DNA of 64,000 nucleotides from Metallyticus violacea (GCA_030762175.1 JAUJEO010000019.1:130001-194000), one strand, 5' to 3'. Positions 31,915 through 42,897 are shown, counted from the stretch's first letter. The notes: generated from the sequence alone by a model not told the origin. Numbers and translations: made by a program.

Positions 31915-32445
31915 ATGATGGCATTTCGTGCAATAAACCCAATTCGAGCTGATATTGAAAAGAACCATATTATAATAGAATAAACAAATCAATTAAAATT
32001 CATTAATTTGTTTATTAAAATTAATTTTAAAATATTTGCATGTAATATACTGCAATTAGGTAGTAGAGACGGAGAGAAAATATGCTTATTCCGGCACCTA
32101 GGAATAAAAAATGGGCAATGATGAAAAAAGTACAAATGTAGTTTTCAACTGTGTAAGCAATTGGCTTATTTCACAGTACTATAATTATTGAATAAGCTGA
32201 AAGTTTTATTAAAGTTATCCTTATATTTATTTATTTATGTATTTATTTATTCTGACAGAGCGAAAGGCATTAGACCTACTCTTCTGCTATACCAATCTAA
32301 ATGTCTGTTATGTTTCAGTAACAATACTACATTTATAACGGATCATTAACAAAAACATTGCTCGTATACATTAAACCTGTGTGAAGGATGAAAGACAGTA
32401 TATAAATGTACTAGTAAACATGAACTAGTAAAAAGTATTAATATA
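31915..32445. other. No gene recognised
   Basis: AT-rich DNA with TTTA repetition at 32224-32256. No domain or shared repeat. Confidence 0.4.
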
Positions 32446-32449
32446 ATCA

Positions 32450-32880
32450 TCATCTCATCAATTGCGCTATTACCCTGGGTGGGCCTTGGCCTCCTTTGCA
32501 ATCGGTCTTCATTCTAACCCCTCTCTTGCTTTCACACCCCATCTCATTACCTTCATGATCTAAAAGATCCTGCAGAACATTATCAAGCCCTCTTATTTTG
32601 GCTTTCCCTCTACTCCTTGCCAAGTAAATTCTTGCATCCAATATTCTCTTGGTCGTGCAGCTTTCCTTCATAAGCCATAAGTGGCCCGGTCATTGTAGCA
32701 ATCTTGCTTTTATAAATCTCATATCCTTAATTTTATTATTCAATTAATTTCATGATTATACCTAATCCTATTCGTTGTGTTCTTTCATGGTTCCATAAAT
32801 TTACCTAATTATTTTCCTTTCCAACTTCATTAGTATTTCCTGCTCAGCTATAGTCATTGTCGAAGTTTCAACCTCATATT
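32450..32880 (-). pseudogene. Second LINE ORF2 C-terminal relic (different family)
   Basis: Minus strand from about 32880: VKYEVETSTMTIAEQEILMK, LERKIIR, IYGTMKEHNE, then DMRFIKARLLQ, PGHLWLMKESCTTKRILDAR, SRGKAKIRGLDNVLQDLLDH. This corresponds to the LINE pattern LxYGAETWTLTxxxExxLxxFERKILRxIYG...RFIKxxRLRWxGHVxRM...KxxLDxR...GRPRxRWLDxVxxDL. Five or more stops interrupt it. It differs from the 30.6-kb relic in sequence (GHLW versus DHLMQ) but lies in the same orientation 1.5 kb away, so either two insertions or one strongly rearranged one is possible. Confidence 0.78.
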
Positions 32881-33039
32881 TGACGCCTGACTTATTTGTG
32901 ATTACACATATTTATATATAATTAAAACACAAATAAAAACGAAAGATAAGTCATAAGTCATGGGATATTTTTTCCCCTCGCGAACAACGGACAACACGAA
33001 AAATCTAAGGTATACGATTGAAAGTGTATTGAATGTATT

Positions 33040-34064
33040 TTCAAATGAAGCTCCGCAGTTAAGATGGTAAGTTAAGAGTGGCATGCTTGGTTCAGGGCCG
33101 GCCGTACAGCTATTGAAGACGATGCTCACACCGGTAGGCCTGTCGGCTGCACTCCTGACATTGTTGCCAAAGTTCAACACCTCGTTCGTGAGAATCGACG
33201 TCGAACCATTGAAGACCTTGCTTATGAAGTGAGAATTGGTTATGGGACATGCCAACAAATTTTAAATGACGAATTGGGCATGCATCGTGTCACCGCAAAA
33301 TTTGTTCCAAGGATCCTGACTGCTGATCAGAAGGCGCAGCGTGTAGAAGTTTACATGGAGCTTCGTCAGGCCGTGTCCGATGACCCAACCTTCTTGTTCA
33401 GAGTCATCACTGGCGACGAGAGCTGGATATACGACAATGAATCAAAACAATATTCCTCCCAGTGGAAGAGCCCGAGCTCACCAGGACCAAAAAAAGCTAG
33501 ACAAGGGAAGAGCAAAGTCAAGAGCATGCTCCTCGTTTTCTTTGATACCAAGGAGAGTATGCACAAAGAATTCGTCCCACCAAATAAAACAGTGAATTCC
33601 ATGTACTACTGTGACGTTTTGCGACGGCGCCGTGGAAATGTGCCGAGACGACGGCCCGAACTTTGGCGACAAGGGAACTGGCTGCTGCATCACGATAATG
33701 CGACCTGTCACAATTCCTTGTTCACCAGGAGCTTTTTGACGATAAACAACATGGCGGCTGTCCCCCACCCACCGTACTCGCCTGATTTGGCACCCTGCGA
33801 CTTTGCTCTATTCCCCAAACTGAAAATCAAGTTGAAAGGACATCGGTTCGACACAATTGAGAGGATTCAAAAAGAAACGCTGTCTGTGCTAAACACCCTC
33901 AAAGAACATGACTTCCAAGATGCACTTGGAAAATGGCAGAATCGCTGGGGCCGGTATATACGTGTGGTAGGGAACTACTTCGAGGTTGACAGCGGTCATT
34001 AGTCTCAAAGTAAGTTTTTGACCAGATGGCAGCACCATTCCCGAATATTTTGAATACCACCTCG
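33040..34064 (+). mobile_element. Mariner element C, 5'-truncated, intact 3' end
   Basis: The 3' terminal repeat, read inward on the minus strand, is CGAGGTGGTATTCAAAATAT and abuts TA at 34065-34066. No matching left repeat was found within several hundred bases upstream, and the transposase lacks about 40 residues at the start, so the left end is deleted. The left boundary given is approximate. The family differs from elements A and B both in its ends and in its protein. Confidence 0.85.
33076..34002 (+). CDS. Mariner C transposase, N-terminally truncated, catalytic triad intact
   Basis: Open for 308 codons after an in-frame TAA (33073-33075). It starts inside the first helix-turn-helix (EWHAWFRAGRTAIEDD), has the GRP linker (HTGRPVG), a second helix-turn-helix with TCQQILNDELG, the linker KFVPRILTADQKAQRVE, and the catalytic domain: D114 in TGDESW, D207 in LLHHDNA, D242 in YSPDLAPCDF, i.e. 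DD34D. Spacing of D114 to D207 (93) and D207 to D242 (35) equals that of known mariners. Roughly 40 residues are missing at the N-terminus compared with a 345-residue family member, so binding to its ends is probably lost. Use of the frame as a gene is not supported; no promoter or start ATG is evident. Confidence 0.85.
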   Translation, partial: EWHAWFRAGRTAIEDDAHTGRPVGCTPDIVAKVQHLVRENRRRTIEDLAYEVRIGYGTCQQILNDELGMHRVTAKFVPRILTADQKAQRVEVYMELRQAVSDDPTFLFRVITGDESWIYDNESKQYSSQWKSPSSPGPKKARQGKSKVKSMLLVFFDTKESMHKEFVPPNKTVNSMYYCDVLRRRRGNVPRRRPELWRQGNWLLHHDNATCHNSLFTRSFLTINNMAAVPHPPYSPDLAPCDFALFPKLKIKLKGHRFDTIERIQKETLSVLNTLKEHDFQDALGKWQNRWGRYIRVVGNYFEVDSGH

Positions 34065-34066
34065 TA

Positions 34067-35230
34067 GTTAGTATGTTAGAACTGAGAGATAATTGATTAT
34101 GAAGAGATCGAACTGTAGGGAGAAAAATAATATTTTAAATTATTTAGGTACCAAAAGTATTTGATTAAAATATAGACTCTAAATAGGAAAATGTGATTTG
34201 AATTTAAAATATAAAACCCTCGAGAATGTGTTTGGTTTCACAATGAAAGCAATATCACTGGAAACCTTGAAAATGTTAAATGATAATTATCTTTAATAGG
34301 GACCACTCATAAGACACTTATATTCTTAGAAACTTTATAATGCATTTCTTAAGTGTTTAAATTTAAATGTCAAGGTTGGATGTGGCCTCAGGACTCGAGT
34401 ACTTTATTATTATAAAAAAAACTACGTAATAATTCTATTCTGCAAATTTATCGTTTATCAGTAGCATAAGATAAAATCCACTGCAGGAGTGTTGTTTCAC
34501 AAATATCTCATTAAATTCTTACATACCAAATGCTTCAGTTTGGAAACGCTTGTTCAGTTAATGTATGCGATATGAGGAGTAAAACAGGTCGGCTTAGACT
34601 CTCTTTCACCTGCCATTTCCCGGCAATCCATCGTCCCGCAGACGGCCCCTATAATTCATACAGAACGTCGTACTAATTTACCAAATCCAGGACCAGTTCT
34701 ATCTGGCCTATGCTGGGAACAAAATTAGGCTGCAAGGTGGCTGACTTGTTTACGGAACGCGCAAATTCTGTATGTTTCTATATTGAAGATTCTCAAATGT
34801 TATACGGTTTTTACGACTGGTAAATAATACAAATAGTATATCCGTAGATCTAAAAAAATTCGTACAAAATTTGCCAAGATAGCCAATTTTAAACTTAATA
34901 TCCTGCCGAACATAGCGATGATTAGAACATAGTCATTAATTTACAGTATTAGAATAATATCTCTTTTATGCATATTTGAATGATTTTCTCATAAGGCAAC
35001 GGTTTGTTTAAAGCACTTCGGAATTATATCTCATTTAAACATCGGATAGTTGGTTAGAACCTGTCGATCCATTCCGCAACATGGACATCATAGCTACTAA
35101 CAAGAAATTTCAATTATGCGCATTTTCTTACAGAGAGCAGAGGATTATGCGATAAGCACATCGCTATTTAGTAGAGAATTAAGTCAACACATGGGCTTTA
35201 AGGAGCGCTAATTTTGTCTTCAGACCACCA
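34067..35230. other. No gene recognised
   Basis: AT-rich DNA with a GC-richer patch at 34600-34750 that matches nothing here. No open frame above 60 codons. Confidence 0.4.
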
Positions 35231-35234
35231 TTTT

Positions 35235-35400
35235 TAGGTATGGAGTTCTTTAACATTCCATTAATGTACAAATGGGCTAAAATCTCTCCCAAAGGACTTG
35301 CACCCCAGATTTTTGCGTCCTGAATAATATATTGACTTCGGTCGGATTTGAACGCGCGGTAGCACGTGCTGGTCCTCGTGCATGAGGCCGACGAACACCA
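35235..35400 (-). mobile_element. tRNA-derived SINE, family C (diverged)
   Basis: On the minus strand it has a head with B-box GCGTTCAAATCCG, then CAGGACGCAAAAATCTGGGG and TGCAAGTCCTTTGGGAG, the same body as the copy at 23722-23915. The 3' part AATGGAATGTTAAAGAACTC resembles the family-A tail as well. The A-box region is eroded. Confidence 0.6.
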
Positions 35401-37550
35401 GATAGTTTTATTTAATTTTATAATGTAGACATATATTCCACTTTTTTATATTTCATTACGTAATTTTGTTTAACTAAATTTATAGAAATGGATAAGCTAC
35501 CTAGATATTACGAGGGTGAATAAAAAAAGGATGACTTATTTTATTACTCCAAAACAAAGACACGCAACTCGCTTGTATACCCGCTAGTATTTAGTTCCAC
35601 TGCCAGGTCGGCACAGAAATATTGACTTGTGCAACAGTTTCAAAATGGCGAGAGTACGGAATGAGTGGTTAAATGGGGAAATTCGAGAGCAGTTACTAGA
35701 TATGTGTGTGAAGAAAATACTGAACCGGCAAACATATACAGATGGACTGGGCCTTTCTTTGGAAAAGGGTGTGTGATATCTATCCAAACGGTGTGAAAAT
35801 GATACCACGATTTTTTGAGAAGATCGAACGATTACAATTGCGATAGACGATTGAGTCTCTATCAAAGATGAAATGTTGAAATGGCTCAACTAGCAAGACA
35901 CAAGTTAAGAATAAAGTATTTATTTTGAATTTTTTTTTTTTTTTTTTTTTTTTTAAAGTTGATCTACCTATCTTTGCTGGTCACTTAGTTTTACTGTTTG
36001 ACTTACCCGCATATCATACCATTTTTAAATTATGCTAAAAGGAAAATAAAGCTTAAAGTGAATTGCTGTTAAAATATATGGTTCAGATTTGTCTAGTTTA
36101 TAAGTAGAGGTATGAAAATTAACAACTCTACGCCGCTTATACTTTATTTATTTGGTGACCAACTTCAGAAAAAATAGGTTAGATATTCAGAAAGGAGTTT
36201 GATTTATTAAAAGATTTTTTTCCGGGCGTTATTGCAGAAATTTTATCGCGATGTGTCTATTTCGGATTATTTCAATTCCCAAATATGTTCAGTAAATACA
36301 GTTATTGTTACGACACCGTCGTTCTGTTCCTTCTACATTGCCGAGCATGTCCTTCTTCCCGTAACATCTACTAAAATAAAGGAGTTCTAGCCACGCTAAT
36401 TCAAAACGGAACATTCTACTATCTGTACATACTCACCTTTTCAACCAAAAGGATACAAAATAATGACGCGATGTCATCGTTGGTGCACAAAATTGCATGG
36501 CTGTGTTTTGGACACGCGCGCATGCGTGTACTTTTTTTTTTTTTTTTCCTTCGCAATTAACATTTAATAACACTTTTCCCGATAAACCGCGCCAATTTAT
36601 CATCGTAATTTTCAGCGGCTCACGCAGCAACAGCTGTGGCCATCCTCTCGTTATATTGTTGTCGAGAACAGGTTGACATGAAAAGTCACGTGATTGCGCG
36701 ATGTTATCGCATCAGCATTGTGTCTGCTTGTTTACAAATTGGTGCTCTGTACAAATAACACTTCAAGCTTGAGCAATTTTAGAAAAGAGTTTTTATTGAT
36801 CACCATTAAAGATTTGGTTCGAAAAAACGAATAAAACGAGAATTTTATATGTATTTATTTATTTATATGCTTTTGAAGAAGAACAAAAGCTCTTCGAAAT
36901 ATTCCGACATTTGTGCAGCTATGTTATTTTTTCTCTACTTCTTGTTATTTATTTTAATTAAGGAAAAATAAAACGGCTAACTTGGTCAAGCAATTAACAT
37001 ATAAAAGAAATAAAGTTCTAGAAATATGTTAGGATTTACTACTAAAAATATATAAAATATTTCGAGCAATCTACAGTGTGCTTTCTACCCAAAGAGGAAG
37101 TGATAGCTTGAATTATAGATTTAAAATGTGTTTTAAAATGTTTTAGTGGTAATTCTGAATCTATTAACTACAACATTCTACTTTTTATATACATTATGCA
37201 TATAAATGAGATGAGAGTAGAATACCGAAACAATCTTTACATAATGTGAGTAGTTCTAACAACCGAACTACAGCGTCTAGCTTATGACAAATGTTCTATT
37301 AAGTCACTTCTATTCTGTTAGTAACTGCTTCTGAAAGCCGCTAAAGTATTAGATCATTTGGAATTGATGGACGGTTTTGAAATTTAAAATTCAGTAAAGC
37401 AGCAATAATTTTAAATCTAACTTAAGTGATCAAAAAACCACCGTCTATACATCTAGCAAGTTTATTTGTGCCATTTCAATTGAGAAAAAACTGACTTTCT
37501 AGAGTCGATGATTCCTCTAAATACCAACTCAGCTCCTCCTTGGTTATTGA
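35401..37550. other. No gene; possible mariner-like end and poly-T runs
   Basis: At 35512-35540 a sequence beginning TACGAGGGTGAATAAAAAAA resembles the start of a mariner terminal repeat, but I find neither a partner repeat nor a transposase. A 24-base poly(T) at 35930-35954 and another run at 36531-36547 are present. Open stretches are short and unrecognised. Confidence 0.35.
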
Positions 37551-37572
37551 AGAGCTTATTCTTCAGGAAACT

Positions 37573-38097
37573 CTGTTGAGTGGGGATCCCTCCCCGGGTC
37601 CAGGGGAGGATACACGGAGGTCCCAGCATCCCGGTGGTTTTTTACATTTAGGACGGCACCTAGAAGCTATTGCGACCCGATTTCGTCGCCCAAGCGCGCT
37701 AAGCGAAATTAGCTACGAGGTTATCACTGGTGGATAGGTCACATCTAGCATAGGCCTACTCATTAAGAGGTGAGTGACCTCAGCATTAAGGTAGCCACCA
37801 CCCTCCCCACAAACGACAGCGATTCAGGAAAACCTGCCCCCATGGTACACGCCAGAGGCACTCTCCTGGGACACGCCACCGCCGTGGGTACTCACCCGTG
37901 AGTTCCGGGACCGCTGCCAAACCGAGTCCAACCCAATCCGGACAACCCCCCCCCCCAATGGGAGGGGCTCGAAAAAAGTTCGGCCGGCTCCTTCTGGTAA
38001 CGTCAGAAGTACCACGGGTACTCAGGGTCCGCAGAGCCTGCACCAGGAGCATCTGAAGAGCAACTACCGTAGTCGCTCCCCCCCCCCTTTTACGGAA
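37573..38097. mobile_element. GC-rich retroposed insert with 15-bp target duplication
   Basis: A 525-bp block, clearly GC-richer than its surroundings, is flanked by the direct repeat ATTCTTCAGGAAACT (37558-37572 and 38098-38112). It contains C-runs at 37947-37956 and 38078-38087, and a GGGGATCCCTCCCCGGGTCC inverted-repeat-rich end. Neither end has a long poly(A). A 110-codon minus-strand frame (37786-38118) crosses it but is proline/glycine-rich and unrecognised. The long perfect duplication suggests LINE-type target-primed insertion; the block could be a deleted LINE (5' UTR plus 3' end) or a non-autonomous element. Confidence 0.75.
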
Positions 38098-38112
38098 ATT
38101 CTTCAGGAAACT

Positions 38113-38794
38113 GTCCAAGTAAAGGTCGGACGAATATGCTGGATGAGGTAAAGTTCTGCATTTTCAGCTTCTGCGGAGACCGTTATCAGATGTGTGGCCG
38201 AATAGGGTTGGCTGTTTTTCTTGCAGTTTCTAATTTCTTGACAGTACTTCTTCCTCTTCTGCAATTTTTGGGTTTTGTGAATTATTTCGGTGCTTCCTCG
38301 ATATTCAGAAATCGTGCCGATCATTCGCTGGTGTTGTATATAATCCCCCACAGGTCATAATACTTCCAATATATCGTGTGTGTGTGTGTGTGCGTGCATG
38401 TGTAAAAACCTTTTGTTGCACAAAAGCAGTAGAGAATAGATTTCAAACCTATGACATATTTTATACTCGTTTTGAATAATCTATCAATTTGTTTCACTTT
38501 TCCTACTTTCTTCAAGTGTTCACAAACCTTTGAAGATGCATGCCTGAATTCCTTAACAAGTTGTGGACTAGTTTGATTACTTTTGCTCATCAATTGCCCT
38601 CATATGATTATCAACTTTTCTATCACGTTCTCAACCATTCTTATCTTCAAGGCTGAAATTCCAAGCTAAAAAATGTTCTAATCAACGCTGAACTGTGCGT
38701 TCGGATTACACAACATTTTGAGAGATTTGCACTGGTACAATAAAATTCAGTTCCCAAATTACAAGATATTTAATACAATAAATCGTGATCTGAT
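38113..38794. other. No gene; contains a (GT)n run
   Basis: Holds a 26-base GT-rich run at 38375-38401. Open stretches at 38136-38360 (plus) and 38103-38351, 38321-38593 (minus) overlap one another and have no known domain. Confidence 0.4.
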
Positions 38795-38807
38795 TATAAA
38801 TAATTGT

Positions 38808-39103
38808 TGTTTTTGTTGATTTGGTTTATTTTCGGACGCTCTTTAACATCTCTGGCATCAGCGTCCCTTTATTCAGGCGTGAAACGGTCGATAAATTTTG
38901 CTCAGAGGCCTCTTCTTTCAGGCTTGAGGTTCTTTATCGTGTCGTAAATGTACGACACGGGATCCACGGCTTTATTTCCCTTCCGAAGGAAGCCATACTT
39001 AGGATTTTACGCCCGAAAAAATCCATCGATCTTGGCCGGGTTTTAACTCGCGATCTTGGGTTTAGAAGGCAAATATGGTTACCACTACACCACCAGGACA
39101 GAC
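38808..39103 (-). mobile_element. tRNA-derived SINE, family A, full length
   Basis: Minus-strand head GTCCTGGTGGTGTAGTGGTA, B-box AGTTAAAACCC (degenerate), then the complete family body to GATGTTAAAGAGCGTCCG and AAATAAACCAAATC. The direct repeat TATAAATAATTGT flanks it at 38795-38807 and 39104-39116. Confidence 0.93.
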
Positions 39104-39119
39104 TATAAATAATTGTAAC

Positions 39120-40184
39120 GCTAATACAGTACGCGAAGTTTAAACTTTAAGATAAAATGTCAAAATATTACAGTTTACTCATAAAAGTAATAACATACAA
39201 AACAGTCATTAATTTCCAAACAACGTCATATTTACTGTTCATGCTTTATTCATAACAAAGGCTTGTGATTAGCGCATAGGTAGGGTGATATATTTTTAAC
39301 ATTACTACAATCTCGATTAAATAAAAAATACAACGATATTTCGTATTAGAATTTTGGTTTACTGGACTTAACTTAAGCAGAGGAGGAATAACTTTTTTGT
39401 CTGTTTGAAAAGAGTATGTTAAGTGCGTTTTTCGTCCATCCTTCATAATAATTTAATGATTTAATTTGATAGAGTTGAATGTATGCTACCTAAGCTCTGA
39501 GATATGTTTATTTATTTATTTGTTTATTTTTATAACTGGGAATAGGATTTATTAGGTAAATACGCAATTTATTTACATTGCGAAAGCAATACAAGCAAAC
39601 ACGTTTAAAACTTTGGATACGTTAAGCTCAACTTATGTCTTAAATTTTATACTTTCAAAAATTCACATTTCCTTAAAATTAACACGTAAATAAACATTGT
39701 ATAAATTTACATAAAACTTATAAAATTCCATTTTAATTAAATATTTTTAACAAAATTCCATTTTCAGACATTTATTGCAGGTACAGGATTGTTCTTTGCC
39801 TTGTATTTCGTATCATTTGACTGTTTTAGCAGTATTATCTAACACAGCATAATGTAAACATCCGAGTGCATGCTATTTTGATTATTAGAATTGTGCTCTA
39901 TTTATACTTTCAACATCCCATCCCTATTTTAGTGGTAGGAGATTTGTTTACATTACCTCTTTACCCTGCTTCTTCCTCTCTTTGCCAGGCGATAAAGTGC
40001 TGTTAAAATAGTTCATGCACTCCAAAACGTGATACTGCAAACGGGTGAACGTGTAGTTTTTAAATGTCAACTCTTTTTTTTTTTTTTTTTTTTTTTTTCA
40101 GGCCTTGGCTTGTTCCTAATGCACTCAGTTCACCTTGTACCTCTAGGTCTCCATTAATAGAAAATGTCTTAAGAACCTGGTGCT
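39120..40184. other. AT-rich DNA, no gene recognised
   Basis: Contains a 26-base poly(T) at 40073-40099 without a recognised element. TTTA repetition at 39509-39530. Nothing else. Confidence 0.4.
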
Positions 40185-40197
40185 AATTCCATTAGTT

Positions 40198-40499
40198 TTT
40201 TTTAAGTGTTTAACGCCCGTTGTTACTACTGAGGCACCACAGGCAGTGGACACTGATAATACACGAGATGAAATGATATATTGGAAAAGGAGTTATTTTT
40301 TAATGAAGGAAATGTCCAGGCCTAAGTTTAGGTTACCTCCCCGGCATTTACCATTTAAGAGGACTGAGCAAAACCTGAAAAAAAAAAAAAAAAAAAAAAA
40401 ACGTTTGTCAGGGAGGACGGTCCTGGTGGGATTCGAACCTCAGACCTCCCGCTCACGAGTCCGCGCCTTAACGACCTCGGCCCCCTTGGCGGTCCGGTC
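40198..40499 (-). mobile_element. tRNA-derived SINE, family B, full length
   Basis: Minus-strand head with GGCCGAGGTCGTTAAGGC and B-box GAGGTTCGAATCC, an internal poly(T) (poly-A on plus at 40379-40401) separating head from body, and a body ending in GGCGTTAAACACTTAAAAA. It is flanked by AATTCCATTAGTT (40185-40197) and AATTCTATTAGTT (40500-40512), a 13-bp target duplication with one mismatch. This is the reference copy for family B in the window. Confidence 0.92.
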
Positions 40500-40512
40500 A
40501 ATTCTATTAGTT

Positions 40513-41029
40513 ATCAGATCGTTGTAGAATCTTCAGCTTGACACCGTTGACGCATTACAAGATGTGATGTAATAAATTTGTGCTGTGCGAGAAAGGTATT
40601 GTATTTTGCCACCAACAGTGCTTGAGCTCTGAGCAAAAATTATGATGTTGCAATTAATTTTTGGTGATATGAGATCCTAATTTTCACAGTTGTCTTTCTT
40701 TAGTAACGATTCCCAAAAGCTAAAACAATCACAAGTTATCGTTTACAGCAATATGGTGCAGAATTTAACGCTATTATTAGTTATTCTTGGTGCTTGTCTG
40801 CACTAATTTGTATTTCTTCTACAGTACAATTGCAAAACTTAAAACCGGAAAGTAAGAATGAGTGCTGCATGCTCTAAATTTCACATTATGTGTAAAATTT
40901 GAAATGTGTTAGATGCCCCCCCCCCAAAAAAAAGGATATTGCTCTAAGCGTTAGTTACATGCCCAGATTGACGTATTGAGACTTGGAGCATTCTGTTGTC
41001 AATGTTCCGCAGTAATCGTCAGTCATTTT
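40513..41029. other. No gene recognised
   Basis: AT-rich DNA with a C-run followed by an A-run at 40916-40932. Nothing identifiable. Confidence 0.4.
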
Positions 41030-41726
41030 AGGTCCACTATTGCACTTATGTGACGTCATCATAAAATGGACCAATGAAACGAAACAAAATTTTGAATTTT
41101 GACCAATCACAGCCCGGTATCGCAATGAAATTATGGAACAGTTTTATGAAACCCGTTTTATCATTTGCCATCTTTTGTGGTCAGTGTAGCTATCTCTCTA
41201 TACCTCCACTATATAATTCTTGAGCACACATCACTGGCCACTTTTCTGTGTTTGAGTAATTGTACATTTAACTAACTTAATGCGTGTTCACTCAAACAAT
41301 TTTTTGGCCAGACAGTCTGAAATCATGTTATAAATTATGTAACAATATCTGCCCAAGCAACTATAAATAGGTTGGTATTTAAAAGTAAGGATAACATTTA
41401 ATACAATGTTAATAATCCGTGCGCGAATTTCAAATTTATTTTACTTTATTTCTTATTCTATTCATGAAATGATCCTAAACCTGTATTTGGCTTTTCTTTA
41501 TTGACATTGCTGACAATCGACATTCGTCTGTTGCTAGATGGCTTGTAATATTAAGTATTCATAGTACAAATATACAATTATTACAATATTGTAAGAAAAT
41601 TTCCGGGAATTATATTTAAATTCTTATTTCATTCGTGAAATAGTCCTAATAAATATCACTCGAGGGTCTCAGCTACTACGGTTCTGAATTTATCGGCAAT
41701 CTCAGACCTTCGTGTGATATTACGTA
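41030..41726 (-). repeat. RepX copy 3 (inverted)
   Basis: On the minus strand it starts with the inverted-repeat module (AATATCACACGAAGGTCTGA ... GACCCTCGAGTGATAT), continues with GGACTATTTCACGAATGAAA, CATCTAGCAACAGACGAATG, TTGAAATTCGCGCACGGATT, GGCAGATATTGTTACATAAT, TTAAGTTAGTTAAATGTAC, CTACACTGACCA and ends at TGACGTCACATAAGTG. It keeps the block lost from copy 2 but lacks about 130 bp (the GAAACCGTGAG ... CAACGTGT section) kept in copies 1 and 2. No dinucleotide run in the slot. Confidence 0.85.
41051..41220 (+). promoter_or_regulatory. Promoter-like motif series in RepX copy 3
   Basis: On the plus strand: perfect CRE TGACGTCA at 41051-41058, CCAAT at 41071-41075 and 41103-41107, and a TATA-like ACTATATAATTC around 41209-41219. 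Copy 1 keeps the same CRE-CCAAT-CCAAT order. The spacing from the second CCAAT to the TATA-like string is about 100 bases. No transcript evidence is available; this is a low-confidence reading. Confidence 0.25.
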
Positions 41727-41729
41727 TGA

Positions 41730-42395
41730 TAACTTGAAGATGAATCTCATTGGTACTGCGATTCTTCAACAGTTGGAGAGACAAAGCATAAATTATATTA
41801 AATGCTTTTGCGTACTTTAGCATATACCTACAGGTAAATATTCTCCAGATTTTTATCACTTGAAAATCCGAGCCCATTTGCTTAAAACACTAGTGGCATC
41901 TATTGCGCTTCTCTAGAAGTAGATGATAAATTTATGTTTCCTTTATTATTATGAAGTGAACTTCAATCAAATGTCATGGTAGATATTACTTCTATACATG
42001 GTTCCTTTGCCCTTTTCTCCTTGCTGTTGCAAACATGAAGACGCTAGTCAAAGATACTTGTGTAGAACTCGTGAAAATTTCTCAAGCACTCAAAGGAAAT
42101 ATAATCAGCCAGTCGTAAATAAATAATGAGCGTTTGAAATTCAAAACTAACCAGATAATTCAACTATGGGAATAGTATCCCCCAGTTTTATCTTACAACA
42201 CTATCAATGCATTTTATTATTACCCATGCATTCATCCCATTTGATTTCCCTCCTATTAATGTCGAAACGAACAATTCAAATAGACTGTCTTGAAGATACA
42301 GAAAGCAGGATTGTCAAATAATGCAATGTTCAAGCTGATAAATACTCATAAGTCATGAAACTTGTGCTATAGAAAATGAAAGAGAGAGATACTAT
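41730..42395. other. No gene recognised
   Basis: AT-rich; nothing beyond short open stretches. Confidence 0.4.
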
Positions 42396-42404
42396 TGTGA
42401 AACA

Positions 42405-42670
42405 CCAACCAGAGTGGCTGAGGTAATAAAGTTTTCGGGAGATCCCGGGTTCAATTTCTGCTAACCTGGTCATGGGTTATTTCGTAGTTTCCCCTGGTCA
42501 TCTGGTTGCCATTTCAAATATTTCACTCCGTTGGTTCTGTTAACTGTTAAGGGTTATTGTTAAACCCAGTGAATCTCCCGTGTTGTTGAGTCACCTTTCC
42601 ATGGTCAAATCCTGAGGGTTTTCCTCCAACATCTTCCTAAAGTAAGGGCAACATGAGGATGTCGCTCTCA
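42405..42670 (+). mobile_element. tRNA-like SINE (single-copy family in this window)
   Basis: Head with A-box-like GAGTGGCTGAGGTAATAAA and B-box CCGGGTTCAATTTC, followed by a T/C-rich body (CCCTGGTCATCTGGTTGCC, TCCTCCAACATCTTCC, GGGCAACATGAGGATGTCGC). Anticodon and acceptor stems do not close. No other copy was seen, so family status is inferred from the head only. Confidence 0.5.
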
Positions 42671-42897
42671 GATTATGAAAATACGGTGCACAGTTATAAT
42701 TATTATTTAACTTTTCTTGCTTGGATGAATTTTGTCAGGTTAGTTTGTCATAGTAATAAAATATGCTAAGAGTTTCATGTATTTATGGAACTAATTGAAC
42801 CTATCTTACTGAAAAGATAACCTTTATTTACTAATTAGAGTGTATATTAATTAACAAAACTGCACTATATTAAACAATTCGTGGATACTTTAAAGTA

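Noticed and set aside
33366..33768. Minus-strand frames over mariner C
   Set aside because: Antisense shadows of the mariner C transposase.
37786..38118. 110-codon minus-strand frame in the GC-rich insert
   Set aside because: Gly/Pro/Arg-rich translation typical of GC-rich non-coding DNA; it also runs beyond the target duplication, so it is not a property of the inserted element.
41030..41726. RepX as a solo LTR
   Set aside because: No TG...CA ends and no short target duplication could be found; promoter-like motifs alone do not justify the call.
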